Positions 42,609-52,603 are shown, counted from the first letter of the stretch. The stretch is 64,000 nucleotides of DNA from Chimaeribacter coloradensis (GCF_002858715.1 NZ_PJZH01000014.1:55755-119754), one strand, 5' to 3'. The notes: generated by a model from the letters alone, not told the origin. A program made the numbers and translations.

Positions 42609-42656
42609 GCGCGCCCCTTACCCCTGAGGCATGTCACATCCTATTGAGAGGCATCT

Positions 42657-43535
42657 GTGCTGGACAGTATCAAAATCAAATTACAGTACCTTCTTCCCAA
42701 ACAGTGGCTTACCCGCCTGGCTGGTTGGGGGGCAAGTAAACAGGCCGGCGCGCTGACGCAACTGGTGATTAATCTGTTTGTACGCCATTACAAAGTGAAT
42801 ATGCAGGAAGCGCAGCAGCCGCATATTTCCGCTTACCGCTCTTTTAATGAATTCTTTATCCGCCCGCTGCGTGACGGCGCGCGCCCGGTCGTGGCCCTGC
42901 CGCAGCAGGTCTGCCTGCCGGCAGACGGCGTCATCAGCCAGCTCGGCCCGATCGACAATGGCCAGATCTTCCAGGCCAAAGGGCACTACTACAGCCTGGA
43001 AGCGCTGCTGGCCGGCAACTATATGCTGGCGGCAGAGTTCCACGACGGGCTGTTCGCCACCACCTATCTGGCGCCACGCGACTACCACCGCGTGCATATG
43101 CCGTGCGACGGCACCCTGCGTGAGATGATCTACGTCCCGGGCGATCTCTTCTCCGTAAATCCGCTGACGGCGGCCAATGTGCCGAACCTGTTTGCGCGTA
43201 ACGAGCGGGTGATCTGCGTGTTTGATACCGAATTCGGGCCGATGGCGCAGATTCTGGTGGGCGCAACGATTGTCGGCAGCATCGCGACCGTCTGGGCCGG
43301 GACGATTACCCCGCCGCGCCCCGGCATTATCCAGCGCTGGACCTACGCCCCGGCCGGGATCGAAGGGGCCGTGACCCTGGAGAAGGGCCAGGAGATGGGG
43401 CACTTCGCCCTGGGCTCAACGGTGATCAACCTCTTCCCGGCAGGGAAAGTCCGCCTGGAGCCGCAGCTGGCCAACGGCAGCGTGACCCGTATGGGTGCAC
43501 CGTTCGCTGAGATCCTCCCTTCCCCACAGCCGTAA
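42657..43535 (+). CDS. psd: Phosphatidylserine decarboxylase proenzyme
   Basis: This 292-residue inner-membrane-associated enzyme makes phosphatidylethanolamine from phosphatidylserine. The self-cleavage motif LGST has its Ser at residue 254, which becomes the pyruvoyl group; cleavage yields a large beta and a small alpha chain. Other catalytic residues are in PADGVI (Asp) and YHRVHMP (His). The C-terminus is about 30 residues shorter than the E. coli protein (322) but the core is complete. The start is GTG 42657 after TTGAGAGG. It is followed 24 bp later by mscM in the same operon. Confidence 0.97.
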   Translation: MLDSIKIKLQYLLPKQWLTRLAGWGASKQAGALTQLVINLFVRHYKVNMQEAQQPHISAYRSFNEFFIRPLRDGARPVVALPQQVCLPADGVISQLGPIDNGQIFQAKGHYYSLEALLAGNYMLAAEFHDGLFATTYLAPRDYHRVHMPCDGTLREMIYVPGDLFSVNPLTAANVPNLFARNERVICVFDTEFGPMAQILVGATIVGSIATVWAGTITPPRPGIIQRWTYAPAGIEGAVTLEKGQEMGHFALGSTVINLFPAGKVRLEPQLANGSVTRMGAPFAEILPSPQP

Positions 43536-43559
43536 CCGTTTATACCAAAGGAATTCCCC

Positions 43560-46500
43560 GTGCGTTTCCTCGCTGCCCTGCTGTTCAGTCTGCTGTTTTC
43601 CCTGCCGCTGTACGCGGCATCCCCCCCTGACCAGGGGCAGCTTGAGCAAGAGCTGAAACAGGCCGAGGCCAACAAGGGCGCGCCAAACCAGGCCGAGATT
43701 GTTCAGGCGCTGCAAAGCGCCCTGAACTGGCTCAGCGAGGCGCGGGTTTCCGCTGAACGCGCCGCGCAATACCAAAAAATCATTGATGATTTCCCGCGCC
43801 TGACCCAGACCCTGCGCCAGCAGGTGGCTCAGGAGAGCGAAAAGCCGCTGGACGTTAACCCCAACCTGCCTGCGGCCGACCTTGAGCAGCAGATTTTACA
43901 GGTCAGCAGCCAGTTGCTTGACCAGAGCCGCCAGTTGCAACAGGAGCAGGATGCCTCACGGGATATCAGTGACTCCCTGAGCCAGATCCCGCAGCAGCAG
44001 TCCGAAGCCAGGCGCGTACTGAGCGACATCGACACCCAGTTACAGGCACAGAGCGCCCCGGCTACCCCGCTGGCCCAGGCGCAGCTCTATGCATTGCAGG
44101 CGGAAGCCGCCGCGCGCAAAGCAAAAGTGGATGAACTGGAGCTGGCGCAGCTCTCCGCCAATAACCGGCAGGAGCTGTCGCGCATCCGGTCAGCGCTGTA
44201 TAAGCATCGCCATGACCAGCTGGATGTGCAGTTGCAGGGACTGCGGAACAGCCTGAACAGCCAGCGCCAGCGCGAGGCGGAACAGGCGCTGGAGCGCACC
44301 GAACTGCTGGCGGAGCAGAGCGGCGATCTGCCGAAAGCGATCAGTACCCAGTTGCAGAGCAACCGTGAACTCTCGATGGCGCTGAACGAGCAGGCGCAGC
44401 GGATGGATCTCATCTCCTCCCAGCAGCGCCAGGCCGCTGCCCAGACGCTTCAGGTCCGCCAGGCGCTGACCACCATCAAAGAGCAGGCGCAGTGGCTGGG
44501 CTCCTCCAACGTGCTGGGTGAAACGCTGCGGGCGCAGGTCGCCCGGCTGCCGGAGATGCCGAAGCCGCAACAGCTCGACCGCGATATGGCGCAATTGCGG
44601 GTGCAGCGCCTGCATTATGAAGAGTTGCTGGACAGGCAGGCGCAGCTCCGCCAGGCGAAACAGGACAACGGCAGCGCGTTGACGGCGTCCCAGCAGCGGA
44701 TCCTCGATGCGCAGCTGCGCACCCAGCGCGATCTGCTCAACTCCCTGCTCTCCGGCTGCGATACCCAGATTCTGGAACTCACCAAGCTGAAAGTCGCCAA
44801 CAGCCAGCTGGTGGATGCCCTGAACGAGATCAAAGACGCCGCGCACCGCTACCTGTTCTGGGTGGCGGATGTCAGCCCGGTCGGGTTCGCTTACCCGGTG
44901 CAGGTGGCGCGTGACCTGACCCGCCTGCTGTCACTCGATACCCTGACGCAGCTCAGCGGTGCCTTCCTGATGATGGTGACCAGCCGCGAGACCCTGATGC
45001 CGATTTTCGGCGCGCTGATTCTGGTGATCATCAGCATCAGCTCCCGTCGCCACTATGCGGCCTTTATGGAGCGCGCCCATAGCCGGGTCGGCAAAGTCAC
45101 GCAGGATCAATTCCGCCTGACGCTGCGCACCGTGTTCTGGTCGATCCTGGTGGCGCTGCCGTTGCCGGTATTGTGGGCGGCGCTGGGCTACGGGTTGCGT
45201 AACGCCTGGCCCTACCCGGTGGCGGTGGCGATTGGCGACGGCGTGACCGCCACCCTGCCCCTGCTGTGGGCCTTTATGATCTGCGCCTCCTTTGCGCACC
45301 CGCGCGGGCTGTTTATTACCCACTTCGGCTGGCCGCAAAAGAGTGTGTCGCGCGCCATGCGCTACTACACGCTCTCCATCTGGCTTATCGTGCCGCTGAT
45401 CATGATGCTGATCACCTTCGATAACCTGAATGACCGGGAATTCTCCACCACGCTGGGGCGGCTCTGTTTCATTCTGGTGTGTGTGGCGCTCAGCGTGGTC
45501 ACCAGCAGCCTCAGCCGGGCCGGCATTCCGCTCTACCTGAATAAAGAGGGGTCGGGTGACAACCTCTGTAACAAAGCGCTGTGGTGGTTCTTCCTCTCCG
45601 CACCACTGATTGCCGCGCTGGCCTCGGCCGTGGGTTACCTGGCCACCGCCCAGGCGTTGCTGGCCAGGCTGGAGACCTCGGCGGCCATCTGGTTCCTGCT
45701 GCTGGTGGTCTACCACATCGTGCGCCGCGGCATGCTGATTCAGCGCCGCCGCATCGCCTTTGACCGGGCAAAACAGCGCCGGGCGGAGATTCTGGCCCAC
45801 CGCGCGCGCGGGGAAGAGGAGCCTGCCCACACCACCAGCAGCGAAGGGACGATTGAGATCGACGAGCCGGTGGTGGATCTGGACGCGATCAGCGCCCAGT
45901 CCTTGCGGCTGGTGCGATCGCTGCTGACGCTGGTGGCGTTGATCTCGGTGATCGTGCTCTGGTCTGAGATCCACTCCGCGTTCAGTTTCCTGGAAAATAT
46001 CCACCTGTGGGATGTGACCGAAACGGTGAAAGGGGTGGAGAATGTTCACCCGATCACACTGGGATCGGTGTTGATCGCTATCCTGGTGTTGATCATCACG
46101 ACCCAGCTGGTACGCAACCTGCCTGCGCTGCTGGAGCTGGCCCTGCTTCAGCATCTCGATCTCTCGCCCGGCACCGGTTACGCCATCCTGACCATCACCA
46201 AATATCTGCTGCTGTTCTTCGGCGGCCTGACCGGCTTCTCGATGCTGGGTATTGAGTGGTCAAAACTGCAATGGCTGGTGGCGGCGCTGGGTGTCGGGCT
46301 GGGCTTTGGTTTACAGGAGATTTTCGCCAACTTTATTTCCGGCCTGATCATCCTGTTTGAAAAGCCGATCCGCATCGGCGACACCGTGACCATCCGCAAC
46401 CTGACCGGCAGCGTGACGAAGATCAACACCCGCGCCACCACCATTTCAGACTGGGATCGCAAAGAGATCATCGTGCCGAACAAGGCCTTTATCACGGAGC

Positions 46501-46898
46501 AATTTATCAACTGGTCGCTCTCTGACTCCGTGACCCGCGTGGTGCTGACGGTGCCCGCCCCGGCGGAGGCGAACAGCGAAGAGGTGACGAATCTGCTGCT
46601 GGGTGCCGCCCGCCGCTGTAGTCTGGTGCTGGATAACCCGGAGCCGGAAGTCTACCTGGTTGATCTTCAGCAGGGCATCCAGATCTTTGAGATGCGTATG
46701 CACGCCGGGGAGATGGCGCACCGTATGCCGCTGCGCCATGAGATCCACCAGCTGATTCTGGCCGCCTTCCGCGAGCACGGTATCACCCTGCCTTTCCCGC
46801 CGTTCCAGGTGCGGACGGAAACGCTGCACCGCAGCCAGCAGGGCAGCACCACCGTCAGCTCCGTCAGCCGCCAGCAACGCTCGACCGGCGACCTCTGA
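43560..46898 (+). CDS. mscM: Miniconductance mechanosensitive channel MscM (YjeP)
   Basis: The product is 1112 residues. A signal peptide (1-19, ending LYA) leads to a very long periplasmic coiled-coil domain (about 20-470) rich in Gln, Leu and Ala. About eleven membrane helices follow, and the C-terminal MscS domain is at about 880-1085, with pore helix LGVGLGFGLQEIFANF and the beta domain after GDTVTIRNL. The channel opens under membrane tension during hypo-osmotic shock. A GTG start at 43560 follows AAAGGAAT. The C-terminal tail is Ser/Gln-rich. A terminator is at 46917-46948. In E. coli yjeMNO separate this gene from epmA; here they are adjacent. Confidence 0.95.
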   Translation: MRFLAALLFSLLFSLPLYAASPPDQGQLEQELKQAEANKGAPNQAEIVQALQSALNWLSEARVSAERAAQYQKIIDDFPRLTQTLRQQVAQESEKPLDVNPNLPAADLEQQILQVSSQLLDQSRQLQQEQDASRDISDSLSQIPQQQSEARRVLSDIDTQLQAQSAPATPLAQAQLYALQAEAAARKAKVDELELAQLSANNRQELSRIRSALYKHRHDQLDVQLQGLRNSLNSQRQREAEQALERTELLAEQSGDLPKAISTQLQSNRELSMALNEQAQRMDLISSQQRQAAAQTLQVRQALTTIKEQAQWLGSSNVLGETLRAQVARLPEMPKPQQLDRDMAQLRVQRLHYEELLDRQAQLRQAKQDNGSALTASQQRILDAQLRTQRDLLNSLLSGCDTQILELTKLKVANSQLVDALNEIKDAAHRYLFWVADVSPVGFAYPVQVARDLTRLLSLDTLTQLSGAFLMMVTSRETLMPIFGALILVIISISSRRHYAAFMERAHSRVGKVTQDQFRLTLRTVFWSILVALPLPVLWAALGYGLRNAWPYPVAVAIGDGVTATLPLLWAFMICASFAHPRGLFITHFGWPQKSVSRAMRYYTLSIWLIVPLIMMLITFDNLNDREFSTTLGRLCFILVCVALSVVTSSLSRAGIPLYLNKEGSGDNLCNKALWWFFLSAPLIAALASAVGYLATAQALLARLETSAAIWFLLLVVYHIVRRGMLIQRRRIAFDRAKQRRAEILAHRARGEEEPAHTTSSEGTIEIDEPVVDLDAISAQSLRLVRSLLTLVALISVIVLWSEIHSAFSFLENIHLWDVTETVKGVENVHPITLGSVLIAILVLIITTQLVRNLPALLELALLQHLDLSPGTGYAILTITKYLLLFFGGLTGFSMLGIEWSKLQWLVAALGVGLGFGLQEIFANFISGLIILFEKPIRIGDTVTIRNLTGSVTKINTRATTISDWDRKEIIVPNKAFITEQFINWSLSDSVTRVVLTVPAPAEANSEEVTNLLLGAARRCSLVLDNPEPEVYLVDLQQGIQIFEMRMHAGEMAHRMPLRHEIHQLILAAFREHGITLPFPPFQVRTETLHRSQQGSTTVSSVSRQQRSTGDL

Positions 46899-46916
46899 TC
46901 CTGACCTGCTGACCAT

Positions 46917-46948
46917 AAAAAAGGGGCTGAATCTTCAGCCCCTTTTTC
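46917..46948. terminator. Bidirectional terminator between mscM and epmA
   Basis: A perfect 10-bp stem (AAGGGGCTGA 46921-46930 with TCAGCCCCTT 46935-46944) is flanked by an A run and a T run. It serves both converging genes. Confidence 0.92.
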
Positions 46949-46960
46949 TTTGCTTACCGG

Positions 46961-47938
46961 TCAGGCGCGTTCAACGGAGAACGCGATCACGTCACTCAAA
47001 CGCCCGGCGCCCAGCGCCAGCATGATCAGGCGATCCACGCCCAGCGCCACCCCGGCGCATTCCGGCATCCCGTGCGTCAGTGCATCCAGCAGGTTGTTAT
47101 CCACCGGGTGTACCGGCAGGCCGCGGGCCGCGCGGCGGCGGTTATCCTGCTCAAAGCGCTGGCGCTGCTCGTTGCTGTCCGTCAGCTCGCGGAAACCGTT
47201 CGCCAGTTCCATGCCTTTGTAATAGACCTCGAACCGTTCCGCGACCCGGTGATCTTCCGTGCTGATTTCAGCCAGCGCGGCCTGGCTGGCCGGGAAGTGG
47301 TAAACAAACGCCGGGCGATCCAGCCCGATATGCGGCTCAACCCCGAAGGTGAACAGCATCTGCAGCAGGGTATCGCGGTCTTCTTCCACATCCGCGATGT
47401 TGCTCAGATCGAGCTTTTTCGCCGCCTCCCGCAACTGGGCTTTATCCGCGGAGAGCGGGTCGACGTCCAGGTGGCGGGTAAACGCCTGCTGATAGGAAAG
47501 CGACTCAGCGCTGTCACAGTCCAGCACCTGTTGCAGCAGGTCGTCCACCTCGTTCATCAGGCGGTACATATCATAGTGCGGGCGATACCACTCCAGCATG
47601 GTGAATTCCGGGTTGTGATGGCGGCCGGACTCCTCGTTACGGAAGCTGCGGCAGAGCTGGAAAATCGGGCCGCTGCCGGCCGCCAGCAGGCGCTTCATAT
47701 GGTATTCCGGGCTGGTCATCAGGTAGAGCGGCAGGCCGCCGGCAGCGCCCGGCCCGACGAATTCTGTTTTGAACGGAACCAGATGGATATCGGTGACCGT
47801 TGCCTGGCTCATGGCCGGGGTCTCGACTTCCAGTACACCGCGGTCGCTAAAGAAACGCCGGATTTCAGCCATGATCGCGGCACGTTTTAATAAATTGGCG
47901 ACAGGAGCGCTGGGTTGCCAGCTTGCCGTTTCGCTCAT
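46961..47938 (-). CDS. epmA: EF-P beta-lysyltransferase EpmA
   Basis: This 325-residue protein is a class II lysyl-tRNA-synthetase paralogue without the anticodon domain. It attaches (R)-beta-lysine, made by EpmB, to Lys34 of EF-P. Class II motifs are seen in motif 2 ([11 protein letters not shown]) and motif 3 ([15 protein letters not shown]). The start is ATG 47936-47938 (MSETASWQP), with GGAGTG upstream; a Met two codons earlier is less likely. EF-P and EpmB are encoded at 52678-54316 in this window. It is divergent from frdA. Confidence 0.97.
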   Translation of the reverse strand: MSETASWQPSAPVANLLKRAAIMAEIRRFFSDRGVLEVETPAMSQATVTDIHLVPFKTEFVGPGAAGGLPLYLMTSPEYHMKRLLAAGSGPIFQLCRSFRNEESGRHHNPEFTMLEWYRPHYDMYRLMNEVDDLLQQVLDCDSAESLSYQQAFTRHLDVDPLSADKAQLREAAKKLDLSNIADVEEDRDTLLQMLFTFGVEPHIGLDRPAFVYHFPASQAALAEISTEDHRVAERFEVYYKGMELANGFRELTDSNEQRQRFEQDNRRRAARGLPVHPVDNNLLDALTHGMPECAGVALGVDRLIMLALGAGRLSDVIAFSVERA

Positions 47939-47968
47939 GGTCATTCACTCCGAATTTAAAAGGGGTGC

Positions 47969-47997
47969 AGTCTACCTGTAACCCAGGCAGCAGACAA
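47969..47997 (-). promoter_or_regulatory. Sigma-70 promoter of epmA
   Basis: On the minus strand TTGTCT (47992-47997), a 17-bp spacer and TAGACT (47969-47974) lie 31 bp before the epmA start. Confidence 0.6.
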
Positions 47998-48128
47998 ATG
48001 CGGCTTTTTACGCCGGTCTGGTGAGCTGGCAGGCACCCACTATACGGCGGCGGCACAGGGCTTTCGAGAGAGGTTTCCGCTTTTACGATCTCTTACGCAA
48101 AAACGCCGGCGGCGATCGGGATAAACCC

Positions 48129-48169
48129 TCGATCACATCAACATTTACCCAATTTCGCTTCGTTATACT
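48129..48169 (+). promoter_or_regulatory. frdABCD promoter with FNR-like site
   Basis: TCGATCACATCAA (48129-48141) resembles the imperfect FNR site of E. coli frdA. A TATACT -10 follows at 48164-48169, with the same 35-bp offset from the start of the site as I recall for E. coli. The right half ATCAA is consensus; the left half is weak. Anaerobic activation is the expected outcome. Confidence 0.6.
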
Positions 48170-48277
48170 CGTTTCCCTTATAAAAAGCAGGCCTATATCG
48201 CCGGCGTTGATGTGTCATCCCACCGGTACGCCCGCCCGCGGGCAGGCCGCCGTTTTCATTCAGAATGGAGGAGTGCC

Positions 48278-50053
48278 GTGCAAACCTTTAATGCCGATCT
48301 GGCTATCATCGGTGCCGGTGGCGCAGGGTTACGCGCCGCGATTGCCGCAGCGGAAGCCAACCCCACCCTGACGATTGCGCTGGTTTCCAAGGTCTACCCA
48401 ATGCGCAGCCACACCGTGGCAGCCGAAGGCGGGGCCGCCGCCGTTACCCAGCCCCATGACACCGCAGACTCCCATTTCCACGATACGGTCGCCGGCGGTG
48501 ACTGGCTGTGCGAGCAGGATGTGGTTGAGGCGTTCGTCCGCCGCTGCCCGCAGGAGATGACGCAGCTGGAGCTGTGGGGCTGCCCCTGGAGCCGCAAGCC
48601 GGACGGCAGCATCAACGTCCGCCGCTTCGGCGGCATGAAGATTGAGCGCACCTGGTTTGCCGCCGACAAAACCGGCTTCCATATGCTGCACACCCTGTTC
48701 CAGACCTCGCTGAAATACCCGCAAATCCGCCGCTTCGATGAGCACTTTGTGCTCGACATTTTGGTGGATGAAGGCCAGGTGCGCGGCCTGGTAGCCCTGA
48801 ATATGATGGAAGGCAGCCGGGTACAGATCCGCGCGAACGCCGTCATTATGGCCACCGGCGGCGCAGGCCGGGTTTACCGCTACAACACCAACGGCGGCAT
48901 CGTCACCGGGGACGGCATGGGTATGGCGTTCCGCCACGGCGTGCCGCTGCGGGATATGGAGTTCGTGCAATACCACCCCACTGGCCTGCCCGGTTCCGGC
49001 ATTTTAATGACCGAAGGGTGCCGCGGCGAAGGCGGTATCCTGGTCAACAACGCGGGCCACCGCTATCTGCAGGATTACGGCATGGGGCCGGAAACGCCGC
49101 TCGGCCAGCCTAAAAATAAATATATGGAGCTTGGCCCGCGGGATAAGGTCTCGCAGGCGTTCTGGCATGAATGGCAGGCCGGGCGCACGATTTCTACGCC
49201 ACGGGGTGAGGTGGTTCACCTCGACCTGCGCCATCTGGGCGAGAAGAAATTGCGCGAGCGGCTGCCGTTTATCTGTGAACTGGCAAAAGCCTACGTCGGC
49301 GTTGACCCGGTTACCGACCCGATCCCGGTTCGCCCTACCGCGCATTACACCATGGGCGGCATAGAAACCGATGCCCACTGTGAGACGCGCATCCGTGGGC
49401 TGTTTGCCGTGGGGGAGTGCTCTTCTGTCGGGCTGCACGGTGCCAACCGCCTCGGCTCCAATTCACTGGCTGAACTGGTGGTATTCGGCCGCATCGCTGG
49501 TGAGCAGGCCGCGTTGCGCGCGCTGGAGAGCACCCCGGCCCCGGTGCAGGCGCTGGACAGCCTGGCGAATGACGTTGAGCAACGCCTGACCGCGCTGATG
49601 AACCAGCAGGGAAATGAAAAATGGTCCACCCTGCGGGACGAAATGGGCATGGCGATGGAAGAGGGGTGCGGCATCTACCGGACACCGGCGCTGATGCAGA
49701 AAACCATCGATAAGCTGGCGGAGCTGAAGGCGCGCTTCTCCCGCATTGCCATTACCGACCGCTCCGGCGTGTTCAATACCGATCTGCTCTATACGCTGGA
49801 GCTGTCACACGGGCTGGATGTGGCGGAATGCATGGCCCACTCTGCCCTTGCCCGCCGTGAATCACGCGGCGCCCACCAGCGGCTGGATGAGGGCTGTACC
49901 GAACGTGATGATGTGAATTTCCTTAAGCATACGCTGGCGTTCCACACCCCCGGCGACGCGCCGCGGCTGGCTTATAGCGCGGTGAAAATTACTGCCCTGC
50001 CGCCGGCTAAACGGGTCTATGGCGCAGAGTCTGAGGAGAAAACCCATGGCTGA
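48278..50053 (+). CDS. frdA: Fumarate reductase flavoprotein subunit
   Basis: This 591-residue catalytic subunit of menaquinol:fumarate reductase faces the cytoplasm. The FAD-binding [13 protein letters not shown] begins at residue 12 and the covalent-FAD histidine is His45 in [10 protein letters not shown]. Substrate-site residues appear in [19 protein letters not shown] and [13 protein letters not shown]. Initiation is at GTG 48278, with GGAGG at ideal spacing; the upstream open frame is not similar to the family. The C-terminus is shorter than in E. coli (602). The stop overlaps frdB by 8 bp. AspA and DcuA downstream supply and exchange its substrate. Confidence 0.98.
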   Translation: MQTFNADLAIIGAGGAGLRAAIAAAEANPTLTIALVSKVYPMRSHTVAAEGGAAAVTQPHDTADSHFHDTVAGGDWLCEQDVVEAFVRRCPQEMTQLELWGCPWSRKPDGSINVRRFGGMKIERTWFAADKTGFHMLHTLFQTSLKYPQIRRFDEHFVLDILVDEGQVRGLVALNMMEGSRVQIRANAVIMATGGAGRVYRYNTNGGIVTGDGMGMAFRHGVPLRDMEFVQYHPTGLPGSGILMTEGCRGEGGILVNNAGHRYLQDYGMGPETPLGQPKNKYMELGPRDKVSQAFWHEWQAGRTISTPRGEVVHLDLRHLGEKKLRERLPFICELAKAYVGVDPVTDPIPVRPTAHYTMGGIETDAHCETRIRGLFAVGECSSVGLHGANRLGSNSLAELVVFGRIAGEQAALRALESTPAPVQALDSLANDVEQRLTALMNQQGNEKWSTLRDEMGMAMEEGCGIYRTPALMQKTIDKLAELKARFSRIAITDRSGVFNTDLLYTLELSHGLDVAECMAHSALARRESRGAHQRLDEGCTERDDVNFLKHTLAFHTPGDAPRLAYSAVKITALPPAKRVYGAESEEKTHG

Positions 50054-50771
50054 CATCACCCTGACTATCATGCGTTACCACCCCGAATATGACAGTGCGC
50101 CCCATCCTGAAACCTATAGCGTCCCTTATGATGAGCAGACGTCACTGCTTGATGCCCTTGGCTACATCAAAGATAACCTGGCACCGGATCTGGCCTACCG
50201 CTGGTCATGCCGGATGGCGATCTGCGGCTCCTGCGGCATGATGGTCAACCGCGTACCGAAACTGGCCTGCAAAACCTTCCTGCGTGACTATCCAACGGGC
50301 ATGGAGGTGGAGGCGCTGGGCAATTTCCCGGTTGAACGCGATCTGGTGGTGGATATGACCCACTTTATCGAAAGCCTGGAGGCGATTAAGCCCTATATCA
50401 TCGGCAATGACCGGCAACCGGCGCACGGCCCCAACACACAAACCCCGGCGCAGATGGCCAAATATCACCAGTTCTCCGGCTGCATTAACTGCGGGCTTTG
50501 CTATGCCGCCTGCCCGCAGTTCGGCCTGAATCCTGAATTCCTCGGCCCCGCTGCCATTACCCTGGCCCACCGCTATAACCTCGACAGCCGCGATCGCGGC
50601 AGAGCCGCCCGGATGCCGCAACTCAACGGCGAAAACGGCGTCTGGCGCTGCACCTTTGTGGGCTACTGCTCTGAAGTATGCCCTAAACATGTTGACCCGG
50701 CAGCGGCGATCCAGCAGGGCAAGGTGGAGAGCAGTAAAGATTTTATGATCGCCATGCTGAAGCCACGTTAA
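50046..50771 (+). CDS. frdB: Fumarate reductase iron-sulfur subunit
   Basis: This 241-residue electron-transfer subunit carries [2Fe-2S], [4Fe-4S] and [3Fe-4S] clusters. Their ligands are in [13 protein letters not shown] plus a later Cys (about 57-77), [12 protein letters not shown] (about 149-160) and [17 protein letters not shown]. It passes electrons from menaquinol at FrdCD to FrdA. ATG 50046 overlaps the frdA end by 8 bp. The frame is open further upstream inside frdA and is not used. Confidence 0.98.
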   Translation: MADITLTIMRYHPEYDSAPHPETYSVPYDEQTSLLDALGYIKDNLAPDLAYRWSCRMAICGSCGMMVNRVPKLACKTFLRDYPTGMEVEALGNFPVERDLVVDMTHFIESLEAIKPYIIGNDRQPAHGPNTQTPAQMAKYHQFSGCINCGLCYAACPQFGLNPEFLGPAAITLAHRYNLDSRDRGRAARMPQLNGENGVWRCTFVGYCSEVCPKHVDPAAAIQQGKVESSKDFMIAMLKPR

Positions 50772-50784
50772 GGAGAGCACCGTG

Positions 50785-51189
50785 ATGACCACGAAACGTA
50801 AACCGTACATCCGGGAGATGGCACCCAGTTGGTGGCAGCGGCTCGGTTTCTACCGCTTCTATATGCTGCGTGAGGGCACGGCCCTGCCCGCCGTCTGGTT
50901 CAGCCTGCTGTTGATCCACGGGCTTTACCGCCTGAAGGCCGGGCCTGCGGGGTGGGAGAGTTTTATTCACCTGCTGCAAAACCCGGTGGTCATGCTGCTT
51001 AACCTGATCGCGCTGGCCGCTGCGCTGTTGCACAGCAAAACCTGGTTCGATCTCGCGCCCAAGGCGGCCATCGTGATCATCAAAGGGGAGAAACTGGGGC
51101 CGGCGCCGGTAGTGCGCCTGCTGTGGGCCGCCATGATCGCCGTTTCATTGATCATTCTGACTATTACGCTCTATTCATCGGGAGGTTGA
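50785..51189 (+). CDS. frdC: Fumarate reductase membrane subunit C
   Basis: This 134-residue membrane anchor has three predicted helices (about 28-48, 65-85 and 108-130) that, with FrdD, bind menaquinol. The N-terminus [18 protein letters not shown] is family-typical. AAGGAG precedes the start; ATG 50785 is preferred over GTG 50782. The stop lies 1 bp before the frdD ATG. Confidence 0.96.
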   Translation: MTTKRKPYIREMAPSWWQRLGFYRFYMLREGTALPAVWFSLLLIHGLYRLKAGPAGWESFIHLLQNPVVMLLNLIALAAALLHSKTWFDLAPKAAIVIIKGEKLGPAPVVRLLWAAMIAVSLIILTITLYSSGG

Positions 51190-51190
51190 G

Positions 51191-51547
51191 ATGCACCACG
51201 ATCCTAAACGATCTGACGAGCCGCTGTTCTGGGGGCTGTTTGGTGCCGGTGGCATGTGGGCGGCGCTGTTCGCCCCGGTGGTTATCCTGCTTATCGGTAT
51301 TTTGCTGCCTCTGGGCTTCGCGCCGGAGGGCACCTTCAGTTATGCCCGGGTACTCGCGTTTTGCCAGAGCCTGCCCGGCCGCCTGTTTCTGTTTCTGATG
51401 GCAACGCTGCCGCTGTGGTGCGGCCTGCACCGCCTGCACCATATGACGCACGACCTGAAAATCGCGCTTCCGGCCGGGAAGTGGCTGTTTTACGGGCTGG
51501 CGGCCATTCTGACGGTGGTCACCGCCATCGGTGTAATTACCCTCTGA
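51191..51547 (+). CDS. frdD: Fumarate reductase membrane subunit D
   Basis: This 118-residue anchor has three helices (about 15-42, 58-80 and 95-117) and the conserved [10 protein letters not shown] loop near the quinone and proximal heme-less site. ATG 51191 follows GGAGG. It is the last gene of frdABCD, followed by a terminator. In E. coli the ampC promoter overlaps the frdD end; here no ampC follows. Confidence 0.96.
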   Translation: MHHDPKRSDEPLFWGLFGAGGMWAALFAPVVILLIGILLPLGFAPEGTFSYARVLAFCQSLPGRLFLFLMATLPLWCGLHRLHHMTHDLKIALPAGKWLFYGLAAILTVVTAIGVITL

Positions 51548-51564
51548 GCCTGCTTTTCCCCTCA

Positions 51565-51586
51565 ACGGCCCAGCCGGGCCGTTTTT
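51565..51586 (+). terminator. frdABCD terminator
   Basis: A perfect 7-bp stem (ACGGCCC 51565-51571 with GGGCCGT 51576-51582), 4-nt loop and T run. The equivalent hairpin in E. coli is both frd terminator and ampC attenuator; here the next gene is blc. Confidence 0.88.
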
Positions 51587-51639
51587 CCTCCGCTACCCCT
51601 CTCTTATTCATTTTTATTACCTACACTTAGGAGAGATGG

Positions 51640-52182
51640 ATGATAAAAGGAAAGGCTATGCATCTTTGGTCAAAACTCGGCGTCATGATGACAGCACTGT
51701 TCTCGGTAGCATGCAGCGTAAAGCCGCCACCGGACGTTAAAGTGGTAGAAAACTTTGAGCTGCCGCGCTACCTCGGTACCTGGTATGAGATCGCCCGGAT
51801 GGATCACGGCTTCGAGCGTGGGCTGGATCATGTGACGGCGAACTACAGTACCCGTCCGGATGGCGGCATCAAGGTCATTAACCGCGGCTACAACCCGAAA
51901 AAGAAATCCTGGCAGGAGAGCGAAGGCAAGGGCTACTTCCTGGGCACACCGGTACGCGCCGCGCTGAAAGTCTCTTTCTTCGGCCCGTTTTATGGCGGGT
52001 ATAACGTGATTGAACTCGACAGGAATTATCAGTACGCGTTGGTCTGCGGCCCGAATAAAAAATATTTATGGATCCTGTCACGCACCCCGATGCTGGATGA
52101 GGTGGCGCGCACGCGACTGCTGGAGACAGCGAAACGCTATGGGTTCAATACCAGCAAGCTTATCTGGGTTAACCAGTCCTGA
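51640..52182 (+). CDS. blc: Outer-membrane lipoprotein lipocalin Blc
   Basis: This 180-residue bacterial lipocalin, tethered to the outer membrane, binds lysophospholipids and fatty acids in E. coli. The signal peptide ends at lipobox SVAC (Cys near residue 25), followed by SVKPPPDVKV, a polyproline run. The lipocalin signature RYLGTWYEIAR and the conserved FFGPFYGGYNVIELD and WILSRTP segments are intact. The start may be ATG 51640 (AGGAG upstream) or ATG 51658 (AAAGGAAAG upstream); the second gives a signal peptide closer in length to E. coli. Confidence 0.95.
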   Translation: MIKGKAMHLWSKLGVMMTALFSVACSVKPPPDVKVVENFELPRYLGTWYEIARMDHGFERGLDHVTANYSTRPDGGIKVINRGYNPKKKSWQESEGKGYFLGTPVRAALKVSFFGPFYGGYNVIELDRNYQYALVCGPNKKYLWILSRTPMLDEVARTRLLETAKRYGFNTSKLIWVNQS

Positions 52183-52239
52183 CTGCGGGATCAGGTACGG
52201 CCACTGGCGACAGCGTGCCCGTACCTTCCCTGCTTCTCT

Positions 52240-52371
52240 TTATTGCGCACTGCGCTGAATAGCTTCACCGCCTGCGGATACGTCTTCGCCGACGCCGCGC
52301 GTGGTGTTGCATGCCGTCAGTGACGAGAGAAACAGCAAAGAAAACACCACCAGAATAGATTTCTTCAACAT
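52240..52371 (-). CDS. ecnB: Entericidin B-type lipoprotein
   Basis: This 43-residue lipoprotein is too short for routine calling. Signal peptide [20 protein letters not shown] is followed by lipobox Cys21 and the entericidin hallmark [11 protein letters not shown]. In E. coli entericidin B is a bacteriolytic stationary-phase lipoprotein, with entericidin A as antidote. Start ATG 52369-52371 has AAGGAAAT upstream. A sigma-S-type -10 lies at 52411-52422. It is arranged ecnA then ecnB downstream of efp, as in E. coli. Confidence 0.93.
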   Translation of the reverse strand: MLKKSILVVFSLLFLSSLTACNTTRGVGEDVSAGGEAIQRSAQ

Positions 52372-52410
52372 AAAAATTTCCTTCTTTTAAGGGAATGGGT
52401 GCTTAAGCCC

Positions 52411-52422
52411 TTTTAGTTTAGA
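52411..52422 (-). promoter_or_regulatory. Sigma-S-type -10 element of ecnB
   Basis: On the minus strand TCTAAACTAAAA fits KCTAYACTTAA with two mismatches, 40 bp before the ecnB start, in a notably AT-rich 100-bp gap. Sigma-S control of ecnB is known in E. coli. Confidence 0.5.
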
Positions 52423-52471
52423 CAAGAAAAGCAAGGAAGTAGAAAGAAGTGGGGTATTTTTTAAGCGGGTA

Positions 52472-52603
52472 TTAACTGGCGATATGGGAAATGGTGCTGC
52501 CCAGATGTTGCACATCTTCACCAAAGCCACGTGCGGTATTACAACCGCTTAATGCTGCCAGCATCATAAACGAGAACACTGCCAGCCAGATTTTCTTCAG
52601 CAT
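52472..52603 (-). CDS. ecnA: Entericidin A-type lipoprotein (antidote)
   Basis: This 43-residue lipoprotein from ATG 52601-52603 has signal peptide MLKKIWLAVFSFMMLAALSG, lipobox Cys21 and the entericidin A motif CNTARGFGEDVQHLGSTIS. The mature part is almost identical to E. coli entericidin A, which counteracts entericidin B. A longer frame from 52657 adds a Cys-rich stretch with no family match and is rejected. The Shine-Dalgarno is weak (AGGGATC, 9 or more nt upstream). Confidence 0.92.
   Translation of the reverse strand: MLKKIWLAVFSFMMLAALSGCNTARGFGEDVQHLGSTISHIAS

Larger units (their letters stand above)
47939..48277. other. epmA-frdA divergent regulatory region (339 bp)
   Basis: No gene is seen. 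The left part carries the epmA promoter (47969-47997). The right part carries the FNR-like site and -10 of frdA (48129-48169). The roughly 110-nt frdA leader downstream shows no strong hairpin. Confidence 0.6.
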
